A program made the translations under genes and the position numbers. DNA of 64,000 bases from positions 1 through 64,000 of the forward strand of contig NZ_JACHGN010000028.1 in assembly GCF_014202315.1 (NCBI RefSeq), written 5' to 3'. The notes under the pieces were generated by a model. It was given only the letters and a program-made list of their open reading frames with translations. It was not told where the DNA came from and ran no database searches. Shown piece by piece: positions 36,502 to 44,561 of the stretch. The stretch is from Thermocatellispora tengchongensis (GTDB lineage Bacteria > Actinomycetota > Actinomycetes > Streptosporangiales > Streptosporangiaceae). Positions within the stretch are counted from its first letter, which is position 1; each line of letters begins with the position of its first letter.

Positions 36502-37404
36502 TTGGAGTTTCGCCACCTGGTTTCCTACCTGGCCCTGGCCGAGGAGCTGCACTTCGGCCGCGCCGCCGCGAAGTTGCATCTCACCCAGCCGTCACTGAGC
36601 CAGCAGTTGCAGCGGCTGGAGCGCAGACTCGGCGTGACACTCGTCGTACGCACCTCGCACGAGGTGCGGCTCACCCCCGCGGGGGAGGTCTTCCGCGACC
36701 ACGCCCGCTCGATCGTGCGGCACATGGAGCGCGCCGCCCAGGCGGCCCGCGAGGCCGCCGACGGCCGCTTCGGCACCGTCCGCATCGGCTACAACTTCTC
36801 CGCCTGGCAGGAGGTCCTGCCGAACGTGCTCGTGGCCATGCACGAGCGCTACCCGCACATCGTCGTCGAGCTGTCCGAGCTGCGCTCGGGCCCCCAGCTC
36901 GCCGCCCTGGCCGCCGGCGAGCTGGACATCGCCTTCTGCGACGGCAGGCCCGCCACGGCCGGCCTGCGGCACCGGCCGCTGATGAGGGTGCCGATCGTGG
37001 CCCTCGTCGGCACCGGGCACCCCTGGGCCAAGCTGCCCCGGGTCGACTTCGCCGACCTGGCCGGCCGTCCCTGCATCATGTTCGCCCGCGAGCAGAGCCC
37101 CGCCATGTACGACGCCATCATGGCCGCCGCCGACCGGCGCGGCATCCGCCTCACCATCGCCCACCAGGTGGACGACCTCAGCGCCACCGCCATCGTCGCC
37201 GCCACCCAGCCCGTCGTCGCCTTCGTCTCCGCGCACCGCGGCGCGCACATGGCCGCGGGCGGGCTGGGTTCGGTGGCGGTGCCCTTCGCCGAGCCTGCGC
37301 CCGCCGTGGAACTGCACGCCGTCTGGCGCGAGGACGACGACCCGAGCACCGTACGGGCGTTCCTGACCTGCCTCGACAGCGCCTTCGTCCGTCCGCACAC
37401 CTGA
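36502..37404 (+). CDS. LysR-family regulator (paralogue 2)
   Basis: 300 aa from a TTG at 36502, supported by GGGGAGG five bases upstream and by the usual LysR beginning EFRHLVSYLALAEELHFGRA. The effector domain contains PAMYDAIMAAADRRGIRLTI. It matches the LysR at 26962 closely, including SHEVRLTPAGE, so the two arose by duplication. It is followed after 47 bp by a further LysR gene. Confidence 0.9.
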   Translation: MEFRHLVSYLALAEELHFGRAAAKLHLTQPSLSQQLQRLERRLGVTLVVRTSHEVRLTPAGEVFRDHARSIVRHMERAAQAAREAADGRFGTVRIGYNFSAWQEVLPNVLVAMHERYPHIVVELSELRSGPQLAALAAGELDIAFCDGRPATAGLRHRPLMRVPIVALVGTGHPWAKLPRVDFADLAGRPCIMFAREQSPAMYDAIMAAADRRGIRLTIAHQVDDLSATAIVAATQPVVAFVSAHRGAHMAAGGLGSVAVPFAEPAPAVELHAVWREDDDPSTVRAFLTCLDSAFVRPHT

Positions 37405-37451
37405 ACGAGCCCGCCAGAGGAGACGCCGGACTAGGGGGACCCGGAGGACCC

Positions 37452-38357
37452 ATGGAATTCCAGCAGATGACCTCGTTCGTCGCCGTCGCCGAGGAGAACA
37501 ACTTCAGCCGCGCGGCCCGCCGCCTGCGCATCGCCCAGTCGTCCGTCAGCCTGCAACTCAAGCGCCTGGAGCGCGAGCTGGGCGTCCAGCTCGTCTCGCG
37601 CGCCTCCCAGCCCGTACGCCTCACCCCCGCGGGGGAGGCGTTCCTGGGCGAGGTCCGGCAGGTTCTCGACCTGGCCGGGCAGGCGGTCGAGGAGGCCCGC
37701 GGCGTCGCGGCCGGGCGCGCCGGCACGATCCGCGTCGGCTTCAACTTCGTGGCCGGCCGCCTGGTGCTGCCCGCCACGCTCAGGCGGATGCACGCCGAGC
37801 ACCCCTCCCTGAACGTCGAGCTGACCTGCATGCACAGCGGCCCGCAGCTTCGCGCCCTGGCGGACGGCGAGCTGGACGTGGCGCTGGTGTTCGGCGCGCA
37901 GCAGCGCCGAGGCTGGCGCTCGATGCCGGTGCTGCGCGTGGAACTGGTGGCCATGGTGGACAAGCGGCACCGCTGGGCGCGCCGCGACGCCGTCGGCTTC
38001 CGCGAGCTGGCCGGCCAGCGCTGCGTGCTGTTCGGCCGCGAGATGTGCCCGGCCATGTACGACGAGATCCAGTCGGCGGCGGCGCGCACCGGCACCCGCC
38101 TCGACATCGTGGAGGAGATCAACGACCCGCTCGCCACCGCGGTCGCGGTGCGCACCCGCCAGGTCGTCGGCTTCACCTCCGCCCCCCGCTGGGACCAGAG
38201 CGCCGCCGCGGGCCTGGTCACCGTGCCCCTGGTCGGCCCGGTGCCGACCCTGCCCGTCCATGCCGTGTGGCGCGCCGACCGCGCCCCCGGCCCGGTGGAG
38301 GCGTTCCTGCGCTGCCTGAACGCCACCCGCGTACGCAAGGGAGTGCGAAGTGCGTGA
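37452..38357 (+). CDS. LysR-family regulator (paralogue 3)
   Basis: 301 aa; GGAGG precedes the ATG. HTH: MTSFVAVAEENNFSRAARRL, AQSSVSLQLKRLE. The effector domain keeps CPAMYDEIQSAAARTGTRLD, linking it to paralogues 1 and 2, though it is the most divergent. Its stop overlaps the acyl-CoA synthetase start by 8 bp, so the regulator and synthetase are co-expressed. Confidence 0.9.
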   Translation: MEFQQMTSFVAVAEENNFSRAARRLRIAQSSVSLQLKRLERELGVQLVSRASQPVRLTPAGEAFLGEVRQVLDLAGQAVEEARGVAAGRAGTIRVGFNFVAGRLVLPATLRRMHAEHPSLNVELTCMHSGPQLRALADGELDVALVFGAQQRRGWRSMPVLRVELVAMVDKRHRWARRDAVGFRELAGQRCVLFGREMCPAMYDEIQSAAARTGTRLDIVEEINDPLATAVAVRTRQVVGFTSAPRWDQSAAAGLVTVPLVGPVPTLPVHAVWRADRAPGPVEAFLRCLNATRVRKGVRSA

Positions 38358-40026
38358 GTTCTCCGTCGAGCCCCTGGTGGAGATCGCCGACGGCGCGACG
38401 CTGACCGACATGGCCTACGACCGGGCCCGCCGGGAACCCGACCTGGTGGCCCTGGCCGCCCGCACGCCGGACGGCTGGCGCGAGGTCCGGTACGGCGAGT
38501 TCGCCGCCCAGGCCGCCGACCTCGCCCGCTCGCTGCTCGGCGCCGGGGTCCGCCCCGGTGACCGGGTGGCGATCCTGGGCGGCAACAGCGTGGACTGGCT
38601 CGTGGCCGACTTCGCCGCGCTCAGCCTCGGCGCGATCACCGTGCCCGTCTACCCCACGGCCTCGGCCGAGCAGATCCGCGCGGTGCTGGACGACGCCGGT
38701 CCGGTGGCCTGCTTCACCGCCCCCGAGGCGCGTCCCCGCCTGCTGTCGGCCCTGCCCAGCCGCGACATCGCCGTCTGGTCCCTGGGCGGCCCGCTGCCCT
38801 CGCCGGCGCGCCGCGCCGGCGCCGCCGACCTGGCCGAGCACCGCGCCGCCGTACGGGCGGACGACCCGGCCACCATCGTCTACACCAGCGGCACCACCGG
38901 CACCCCCAAGGGCGTCGTCCTGACCCACCGCAACATCCTGGCCGCCGCCTGCAACGTGGTCGCCCTCCTCCCCGAGCTGTTCAACCCGCCGGGCACGCAG
39001 GCGTCCACCCTGCTGTTCCTGCCGCTCGCCCACGTGTACGGCCGCGTGGTCGCCTTCGGCGGCTTGTGGGCGGGGGTGAAGACGGGCCTGGTCGCCAGCG
39101 CCAACGACCTGGTGGCGGAGCTGCCGGTGTTCCGGCCGCACTTCCTGGCCGGCGTCCCGTACGTCCTGGAGAAGATCCGCAAGGCCCTCCGGCAGCGGCT
39201 CGGCGAGGCCGCCTTCGCCCCCGCCGAGCAGGCCGCGATGGCCAGGGGAGCGGCGCGGAGAAGGGGCGAGACGGTGGAGCCGGCCACCGGCGACCCGGTG
39301 CGGCAGGCCCTGCACACCGTGCTGGGCGGCCGGCTGACCCACATGATCTGCGGCGGCGCCTCGCTCGACCCCGACACCCTGGACTTCTTCACCGGCATGG
39401 ACCTGACCGTCCTGGGCGCCTACGGCCTCACCGAGACCACCTCCACCGCCACCATGAGCGCCCCCACCGCCAACCGCCTGGGCAGGTCCGGCCGGCCCGT
39501 CCCCGGCACCACGGTCGCCGTGGCCGACGACGGCGAGATCCTGATCCGCGGCCCGCACGTCTCGCCCGGCTACTGGCGCGCCCCCGCCGAGCCCCAGGAG
39601 TGGGTGCACACCGGCGACCTGGGCGACCTGGACGACGACGGCTACCTCAAGATCACCGGCCGCCGCAAGGAGATCCTGGTCACCAGCGGCGGCAAGAACG
39701 TCGCCCCGGCCGTGCTGGAGGACCGCCTCCGCCAGCACCCGCTGATCTCCAACTGCATGCTGGTCGGCGAGGCCCGCCCGTACGTCACCGCCCTGATCAC
39801 GGTGGACCCCTCCGCCGCCTCCCGGGACGACCTGGAGAAGGAGATAGCCGCCGCCGTCCAGTCGGCCAACACCCTGGTCTCCCGCGCCGAGTCCATCCGC
39901 GCCTTCCGCATCCTGCCCACCGAGTTCACCATCGCCCGGGGCCACCTCACCCCCAGCCTCCGCCTCCGCCGCGCCGCCATCGAGAAGGACTTCGCGGCGG
40001 AGATCGAGGCGATGTACCCGGCGTGA
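38350..40026 (+). CDS. Long-chain acyl-CoA synthetase (FadD15-like)
   Basis: 558 aa. AMP-binding motif YTSGTTGTPKGVVLTHRN, LPLAHVYGR, the ATP-site YGLTETTSTA, the TGD motif and a C-terminal GRRKEILVTSGGKNV place it with long-chain fatty acid:CoA ligases. Unlike the FAAL it should make acyl-CoA, perhaps as a starter unit or to recycle released chains. It is the last gene of the LysR-LysR-ligase operon. The 12-mer around its stop is repeated 17 bp downstream. Confidence 0.9.
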   Translation: MREFSVEPLVEIADGATLTDMAYDRARREPDLVALAARTPDGWREVRYGEFAAQAADLARSLLGAGVRPGDRVAILGGNSVDWLVADFAALSLGAITVPVYPTASAEQIRAVLDDAGPVACFTAPEARPRLLSALPSRDIAVWSLGGPLPSPARRAGAADLAEHRAAVRADDPATIVYTSGTTGTPKGVVLTHRNILAAACNVVALLPELFNPPGTQASTLLFLPLAHVYGRVVAFGGLWAGVKTGLVASANDLVAELPVFRPHFLAGVPYVLEKIRKALRQRLGEAAFAPAEQAAMARGAARRRGETVEPATGDPVRQALHTVLGGRLTHMICGGASLDPDTLDFFTGMDLTVLGAYGLTETTSTATMSAPTANRLGRSGRPVPGTTVAVADDGEILIRGPHVSPGYWRAPAEPQEWVHTGDLGDLDDDGYLKITGRRKEILVTSGGKNVAPAVLEDRLRQHPLISNCMLVGEARPYVTALITVDPSAASRDDLEKEIAAAVQSANTLVSRAESIRAFRILPTEFTIARGHLTPSLRLRRAAIEKDFAAEIEAMYPA

Positions 40027-40042
40027 GGGCGTACCCGGCGTG
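40014..40042 (+). repeat. Direct repeat GTACCCGGCGTG across a stop codon
   Basis: GTACCCGGCGTG at 40014-40025, containing the start of the acyl-CoA synthetase stop TGA, recurs at 40031-40042. The period is 17 bp. The second copy no longer encodes a stop. Confidence 0.65.
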
Positions 40043-40057
40043 CGCGGGTGGGGGGGG

Positions 40058-41275
40058 TCAGAAGCCGGGCAGCTCCAGGCTGCCGGCCCAGCCCCGGAAG
40101 GTGTGGACCGCGAGGGGCCTGACCCGGCCGGTGCGGACGTCCACGCGGTAGGTGCGTTCGCCCAGGGTCGGGGTCTCGCCCCGCTTCGGCACGCGGTCCA
40201 TGACCGGCTCGGTGACGACCACCTCGGTACGGCTCAGCCAGCCGCCCACCCGCATCGCGCCGAAGTCGCGCGGCGCCCCGCGCAGCCGCGTCCGGCGCAG
40301 GGTCTCGCCGGTGGCGGCATCGAGGGTGACGATCGTGGCGTTGGCCGTGCTCCGCTCCGACGGGCCGGGCGTCGAGGTCGCGGCCCCGGTCATGCCGGTG
40401 AGATAGGCCAGCGTGCGCCCGTCCGGGGAGGGCTGGCCCAGGTCGGGGGGAGGGGTGTCCTCAAGCGGGGGGAAGGCCCGCACGGTGCCGTCCTCCCGGA
40501 GGGCGCCCAGCTCGTCGTCCCGGCCCTCCCTGGTGACGATCACCGGGCCGCCGGCGTCGCCGACGGCCCGCACGTGCCAGCCGTCCGGGAGGTGGGTGAC
40601 GTGGCCGGTCTCGACCTCGACCACCACGTCCAGCCCCGATCCGCCCCACAGGCCCAGGCGGGTGCCGCCGGGGGACAGCAGGAGCAGCACCGGCCGGGCC
40701 ACCAGCTCGGCCCGCGACACCGGCACCGGCACCGTCCACACCTGGCCCCCGTGCAGGTCCCGCACGGCGAACGCCTGGTCCTTCTCGCTGTAGTACGCGA
40801 CCCGCTCCCCGTCCGCGGAGATCACCAGGGGCGCGTTGGTGTTCATGTACTCGTCCGCGCTCTGCTCGGTGTAGACGCTCAACGCCTCCGGCATCCGGTA
40901 CGTGCGGCCCGCCCGCGTCACCACGTTCCACTGGGCGCACTCTCTGGCGAAGGTGTGCGTGTTCCGGCCGGGCGTCCACTCCTCCCCGCACCAGTCGTAG
41001 TAGGCGTGGCTGAGCGGGCCGACACCGGAGGCCGGGAGGGTGTCGGTCACCTTGCTGGTGATGACGCCGCTGGTGATGACGCCGCCCCGCTGACCGCCGG
41101 TGACGATCGCCCCGCCGGCGGCCACCACGGCGACGGCGACGGCCAGGACGACGGCGCCGGCGGCGGCGCGCGCGCCCCTGCGACGGCGCTCGGCCCGGCG
41201 GATCACCCGTTCGGCGAGGTCCACCGCGGGCGCCCCGTCGGCGATGGACTGCAGTTGGTCGCGGAAGGTGCTCAT
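40058..41275 (-). CDS. Membrane-anchored beta-propeller-like protein, likely anti-sigma partner
   Basis: 405 aa. The N-terminal ~45 residues are cytoplasmic, with an Arg-rich stretch (RRAERRRRGARA), then one membrane span (about residues 38-60) and a large extracytoplasmic domain with repeated beta-strand motifs such as PSPDGRTLAYLTG, ISADGERVAYYSE and LSPGGTRLGLWGG, suggesting a WD40/PD40-type propeller. The gene overlaps the ECF sigma gene by ATGA. This pairing makes an anti-sigma role plausible, though no zinc anti-sigma motif is seen. Confidence 0.7.
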   Translation of the reverse strand: MSTFRDQLQSIADGAPAVDLAERVIRRAERRRRGARAAAGAVVLAVAVAVVAAGGAIVTGGQRGGVITSGVITSKVTDTLPASGVGPLSHAYYDWCGEEWTPGRNTHTFARECAQWNVVTRAGRTYRMPEALSVYTEQSADEYMNTNAPLVISADGERVAYYSEKDQAFAVRDLHGGQVWTVPVPVSRAELVARPVLLLLSPGGTRLGLWGGSGLDVVVEVETGHVTHLPDGWHVRAVGDAGGPVIVTREGRDDELGALREDGTVRAFPPLEDTPPPDLGQPSPDGRTLAYLTGMTGAATSTPGPSERSTANATIVTLDAATGETLRRTRLRGAPRDFGAMRVGGWLSRTEVVVTEPVMDRVPKRGETPTLGERTYRVDVRTGRVRPLAVHTFRGWAGSLELPGF

Positions 41276-41868
41276 CGATCGTTCTCCTCGGCGTCGGAGG
41301 CGGCCCGCGAGGCCGCACGGGCGGCCGGCGCCCCGGGCGTGGCGGCGGCAGGGGCGTCGCCGGGGGCGGCGGTGTCGTGGAGCAGGTGGGCGAGATCCGG
41401 GGCGAGCACGCGCAGGCGACCCAATGCGTGACTGGTCTGGCTCTTGACCGTGCCGGGCGAGCAGCCGAGCAACTGCGCGGTCTCCTCCACGCTGCGGTCC
41501 TCGTAGAAGCGCAGCACGATGACGGCCCGCTGGCGCGGGGTCAGCCGGGCGAGCGCGCGTTGCAGGGCGACACGGTGCAAGGTGTCGTCACCGGAGTCAT
41601 GGCCCGGTTCCGGCGGATGCTCCTGCGGATACTCGGCGGATCTTCGCCGCCTGCGCCAGGAGATGTGCTCGTTGATCAGCGCCCGGCGCGTGTACGCCTC
41701 CGGGTCACCGCCGCCGGCCAGCTTCGGCCAGTGCCGGGCGACCTTCACCAGCACGTTCTGCAGCAGATCCTCGGCGAGATGGGCGTCCCCGGTGAGCAGG
41801 TAGGCGCTGCGCATCAGCGACTGCTGACGCGCCCCCACGAACTCGCGGAAGCCCTGATAGCGGTCCAT
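41272..41868 (-). CDS. ECF RNA polymerase sigma factor (SigE/SigM-like)
   Basis: 198 aa from the ATG at 41868 (GAGGAG upstream). Region 2: LMRSAYLLTGDAHLAEDLLQNVLVKV; region 4: LTPRQRAVIVLRFYEDRSVEETAQLLGCSPGTVKSQTSHAL. This is the actinobacterial SigE-like ECF group. An Ala-rich tail follows. Co-encoded with the membrane protein that overlaps its 3' end, it probably responds to an envelope signal. Location inside the lipid region suggests a link, not proof of one. Confidence 0.9.
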   Translation of the reverse strand: MDRYQGFREFVGARQQSLMRSAYLLTGDAHLAEDLLQNVLVKVARHWPKLAGGGDPEAYTRRALINEHISWRRRRRSAEYPQEHPPEPGHDSGDDTLHRVALQRALARLTPRQRAVIVLRFYEDRSVEETAQLLGCSPGTVKSQTSHALGRLRVLAPDLAHLLHDTAAPGDAPAAATPGAPAARAASRAASDAEENDR

Positions 41869-41994
41869 CGGCTCTCCTCTCGCCATGGAGAACGCCATCG
41901 CCGCCCATCCTGGTTGGAACCCCGCACACACGAGAACCGCCGGCCGCGCACGGGGCGGCGCGGCCGGCGGGGTGGATCGGCGGGGTGAGCCTGC

Positions 41995-42537
41995 TCAGGC
42001 CGACTTGAACCAGCAGACGTAGTCGAAGTCGATCTTGCCGACGAGGGTGTCGGCGTCGTCGTGGAGGAGGGCCTTGCCGGACAGCTCGTGGCGTTCCTGG
42101 CCCGAGTCGGAGGGGATCTTGGCCAGGATCGCGGCGATGACCTGCTCGTCCAGGGTGCCGGTGGCGCGGATGCGGCCGGTGGCGGGGCGTAGGAACGCGA
42201 CCCGGCTCTCGCGCAGCACGAAGCTCTGGACGTCGGCGATGCGGGTGGCCACCGCGCCGGAGAAGGCGCCGGCGCAGGCCACCTCGGCGGCCAGGAACAG
42301 GGCGCCGGCGTGGACGGTGCCCAGGTGGTTGCGCATCTCGGGCCGGTCGGCGACCTCGGCGACGGCGCGGGCGTGGCCGACCTCGGTCACGCGGACGCCC
42401 ACGTGGTTGTTGAACGGGACCACGGAGTCCACCATGCGGCGGATCTGCTCGTAGTCGGGCCTGCCGTCCACCACCGCGCCGGCCAAGCGGGCCTGGGCCT
42501 GGCTGATTTCCGCATTGAATTTGCTTTTCGGAGGCAT
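41995..42537 (-). CDS. Hot-dog protein (DUF4442-like)
   Basis: 180 aa from the ATG at 42537; no strong ribosome site is visible, so the start is uncertain. The hot-dog segment MRNHLGTVHAGALFLAAEVACAGAFSG is clear, and the length and VVPFNNHVGVRVTEVG suit the DUF4442 group of thioesterase-like proteins. The C-terminal ~50 residues contain YVCWFKSA. It is divergent from the main biosynthetic operon. Acyl-thioester handling is a reasonable guess. Confidence 0.75.
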   Translation of the reverse strand: MPPKSKFNAEISQAQARLAGAVVDGRPDYEQIRRMVDSVVPFNNHVGVRVTEVGHARAVAEVADRPEMRNHLGTVHAGALFLAAEVACAGAFSGAVATRIADVQSFVLRESRVAFLRPATGRIRATGTLDEQVIAAILAKIPSDSGQERHELSGKALLHDDADTLVGKIDFDYVCWFKSA

Positions 42538-42662
42538 GCCATAATGAAGGCACTCGATTGTTGACGGCAGGTTAATCGCCGGGGCCGTGAGTGGAAATCC
42601 GCTGGTCGGCGGGCTCGCACTCAGGGGGAGTCGAATGGTGCGATAGGAAGGGCCGATGCCCG

Positions 42663-42691
42663 TTGACCCCCGCCGGGCCGCTACGTAGAAA
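42663..42691 (+). promoter_or_regulatory. Promoter of the main lipid operon
   Basis: TTGACC (42663-42668) and TAGAAA (42686-42691) are 17 bp apart, about 50 bp before the flavoprotein start at 42740. The following leader is A+T rich. No gene is seen elsewhere in the 202-bp gap. Confidence 0.55.
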
Positions 42692-42739
42692 AGGTAATCG
42701 CAATAGCAGTGCGCCTTTTCCGTCAGCGCGGGAGTCCAC

Positions 42740-43927
42740 ATGTATGACGCCATTGTCGTCGGTGCGCGGTGCGCCGGTTCACCTGTCGCCATGTTGCTGG
42801 CCAGGCGCGGTTACCGCGTCCTGCTGGTGGACAAGGCGGTCCAGCCCAGCGACACCGTTTCCACGCACTACATCCAGCAGTACGGCCTGGTGCGGATGAA
42901 GGAGTGGGGGCTGCTCGACGCGCTCACCGCCACCGACACGCCTGCCATCCGCCGGATGACCATCTCCTACCGTGACAACCGCATCGACGGGTTCGCCGAC
43001 CCGATGGACGGCATCGACGCGACGTACGCGCCGCGTCGTACCGTGCTCGACCCGATTCTGCTGGACGGGGCGCGGGCGGCGGGCGTGGAGGTGCGCGAGG
43101 GCTGCACCGTATGCGAGCTGATCATGGAGGACGGCCGGGTGGCCGGTGTCCGCACCGCCGACGGCGGCGAGGAGCGGGCGAAGATCGTGATCGGGGCCGA
43201 CGGCTCGGGGTCGCTCGTCGCGCGGGAGGCCGGGGCCGAGATCTACCAGAGCATCCCGGCGGCCTCGTTCGTCTACTACTCCTACTGGACCGGGCTCGAC
43301 ACCCACTTCCACAGCCGCATCGGCGTCGGCCGGCAGGTCGGCGTGTGGCCCACCAGCCACGGCCAGACCCTGATCGCGATCATGAAGCCGATCGACCGCT
43401 GGGAGGAGTTCCGCGGCGACGTGGAGGGCAACTTCCTCCAGGTCGTCAAGGACATCGTGCCCGACATCGCCGAGGAGGTCGCGAGCTCCGGCGAGCGGGT
43501 GGAGCGGTTCATCGGCATGCGCTACCCCGACAACTACTACCGCCGCTCGTACGGCCCCGGCTGGGCGCTGGTCGGCGACGCCGGATACCACAAGGACCCC
43601 ATCACCGGGCAGGGCATCAGCGACGCCTTCGTGCACGCCGAGATCCTGGCCGAGCGGATCGCCGAGGGACTGTCGGGCGCCCGCCCCATGGACGAGGCCC
43701 TGGCCGCCTACCAGGCCGAGCGCGACGAGCGTACGGCCTCGGCGTACCGGTTCGCGGCCACGATCGGCGCGCTCGTGCTCCCGCCGGAGCTGGAGAAGGT
43801 GTTCACCGCGCTCAGCCGCAACGAGGAGTTCGCCCGCGACTTCTACAACCTGATCGCGGGCGCCATCACCGGCGAGCAGTTCTTCGCGCCGGACAACATG
43901 GCCCGCATGATCGGCTCGCTGGGCTAG
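42740..43927 (+). CDS. FAD-dependent oxidoreductase/monooxygenase (FAD_binding_3 type)
   Basis: 395 aa. The N-terminal dinucleotide fold (DAIVVGARCAGSPVAMLLARRG) and the second FAD motif GDAGYHKDPITGQGISDAF define a group A flavin monooxygenase / geranylgeranyl-reductase-like fold. GGGAG precedes the ATG. It is the first gene of the operon encoding the multidomain synthase. It might epoxidise, hydroxylate or reduce a polyene intermediate; the substrate is not predictable. Confidence 0.85.
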   Translation: MYDAIVVGARCAGSPVAMLLARRGYRVLLVDKAVQPSDTVSTHYIQQYGLVRMKEWGLLDALTATDTPAIRRMTISYRDNRIDGFADPMDGIDATYAPRRTVLDPILLDGARAAGVEVREGCTVCELIMEDGRVAGVRTADGGEERAKIVIGADGSGSLVAREAGAEIYQSIPAASFVYYSYWTGLDTHFHSRIGVGRQVGVWPTSHGQTLIAIMKPIDRWEEFRGDVEGNFLQVVKDIVPDIAEEVASSGERVERFIGMRYPDNYYRRSYGPGWALVGDAGYHKDPITGQGISDAFVHAEILAERIAEGLSGARPMDEALAAYQAERDERTASAYRFAATIGALVLPPELEKVFTALSRNEEFARDFYNLIAGAITGEQFFAPDNMARMIGSLG

Positions 43928-43930
43928 GCG

Positions 43931-44521
43931 GTGGCTGCGATGGCGGTTCAGCTCATGACCATCGGGGACAGCTTCGCCGAAGGGCGGGGCGACCCGCTGC
44001 CCGACGGCACGTTCCGCGGCTGGGTGCCGCAGCTCGCCGACGCGCTCGGCATCCCGGCGGACGCGGTCGTCAACCTCGGCTCGTACGGCGCCACCACCCA
44101 GGACGTGGTGGACCACCAGCTCGCCAGGGCGCTGAGCGCCGACGCGCCCCTGTACGGCGTGACCGTCGGCGGCAACGACCTGGTCTCCCGCGACTTCGAC
44201 GCCCAGCGCTTCCGCTACAACCTGCGGCACATCCTGACCGGCCTCACCCTGCGCGGCGCCCGGGTGTTCACCATCACCTGGCCGGACATCCCCGGCAAGC
44301 TGCCCGGCCTGTCCGACGACAAGCGCCGGGCCCTGCGCGCCCGCTTCGCCGAGGCCAACGACTACATGACCAAGCTCACCGCCGAGCTGGGCGTGCTCGC
44401 CTACGACATGGTGGACACCCCCGTGACCAGGGACCCCGCGATGTGGGCCCCCGACGGCATGCACCCCAGCCCGGAAGGCCACCGCACGATCGCGGCGGGC
44501 ATCGCCGCGCTGCTCGGCTGA
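43931..44521 (+). CDS. SGNH/GDSL hydrolase
   Basis: 196 aa; GTG 43931 or ATG 43940. The four SGNH blocks are visible: GDSFAEG (nucleophile Ser), an early Gly in NLGSYGA, GGNDL, and DGMHPS with catalytic Asp/His. No signal peptide, so it acts in the cytoplasm. Next to a PUFA-type synthase it may release or transfer the acyl product. Only 3 bp follow the flavoprotein stop. Confidence 0.88.
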   Translation: MAAMAVQLMTIGDSFAEGRGDPLPDGTFRGWVPQLADALGIPADAVVNLGSYGATTQDVVDHQLARALSADAPLYGVTVGGNDLVSRDFDAQRFRYNLRHILTGLTLRGARVFTITWPDIPGKLPGLSDDKRRALRARFAEANDYMTKLTAELGVLAYDMVDTPVTRDPAMWAPDGMHPSPEGHRTIAAGIAALLG

Positions 44522-44561
44522 CCCGATGGCAATCCGGAAGGCCGGCAAAGGAAGGACCCAA

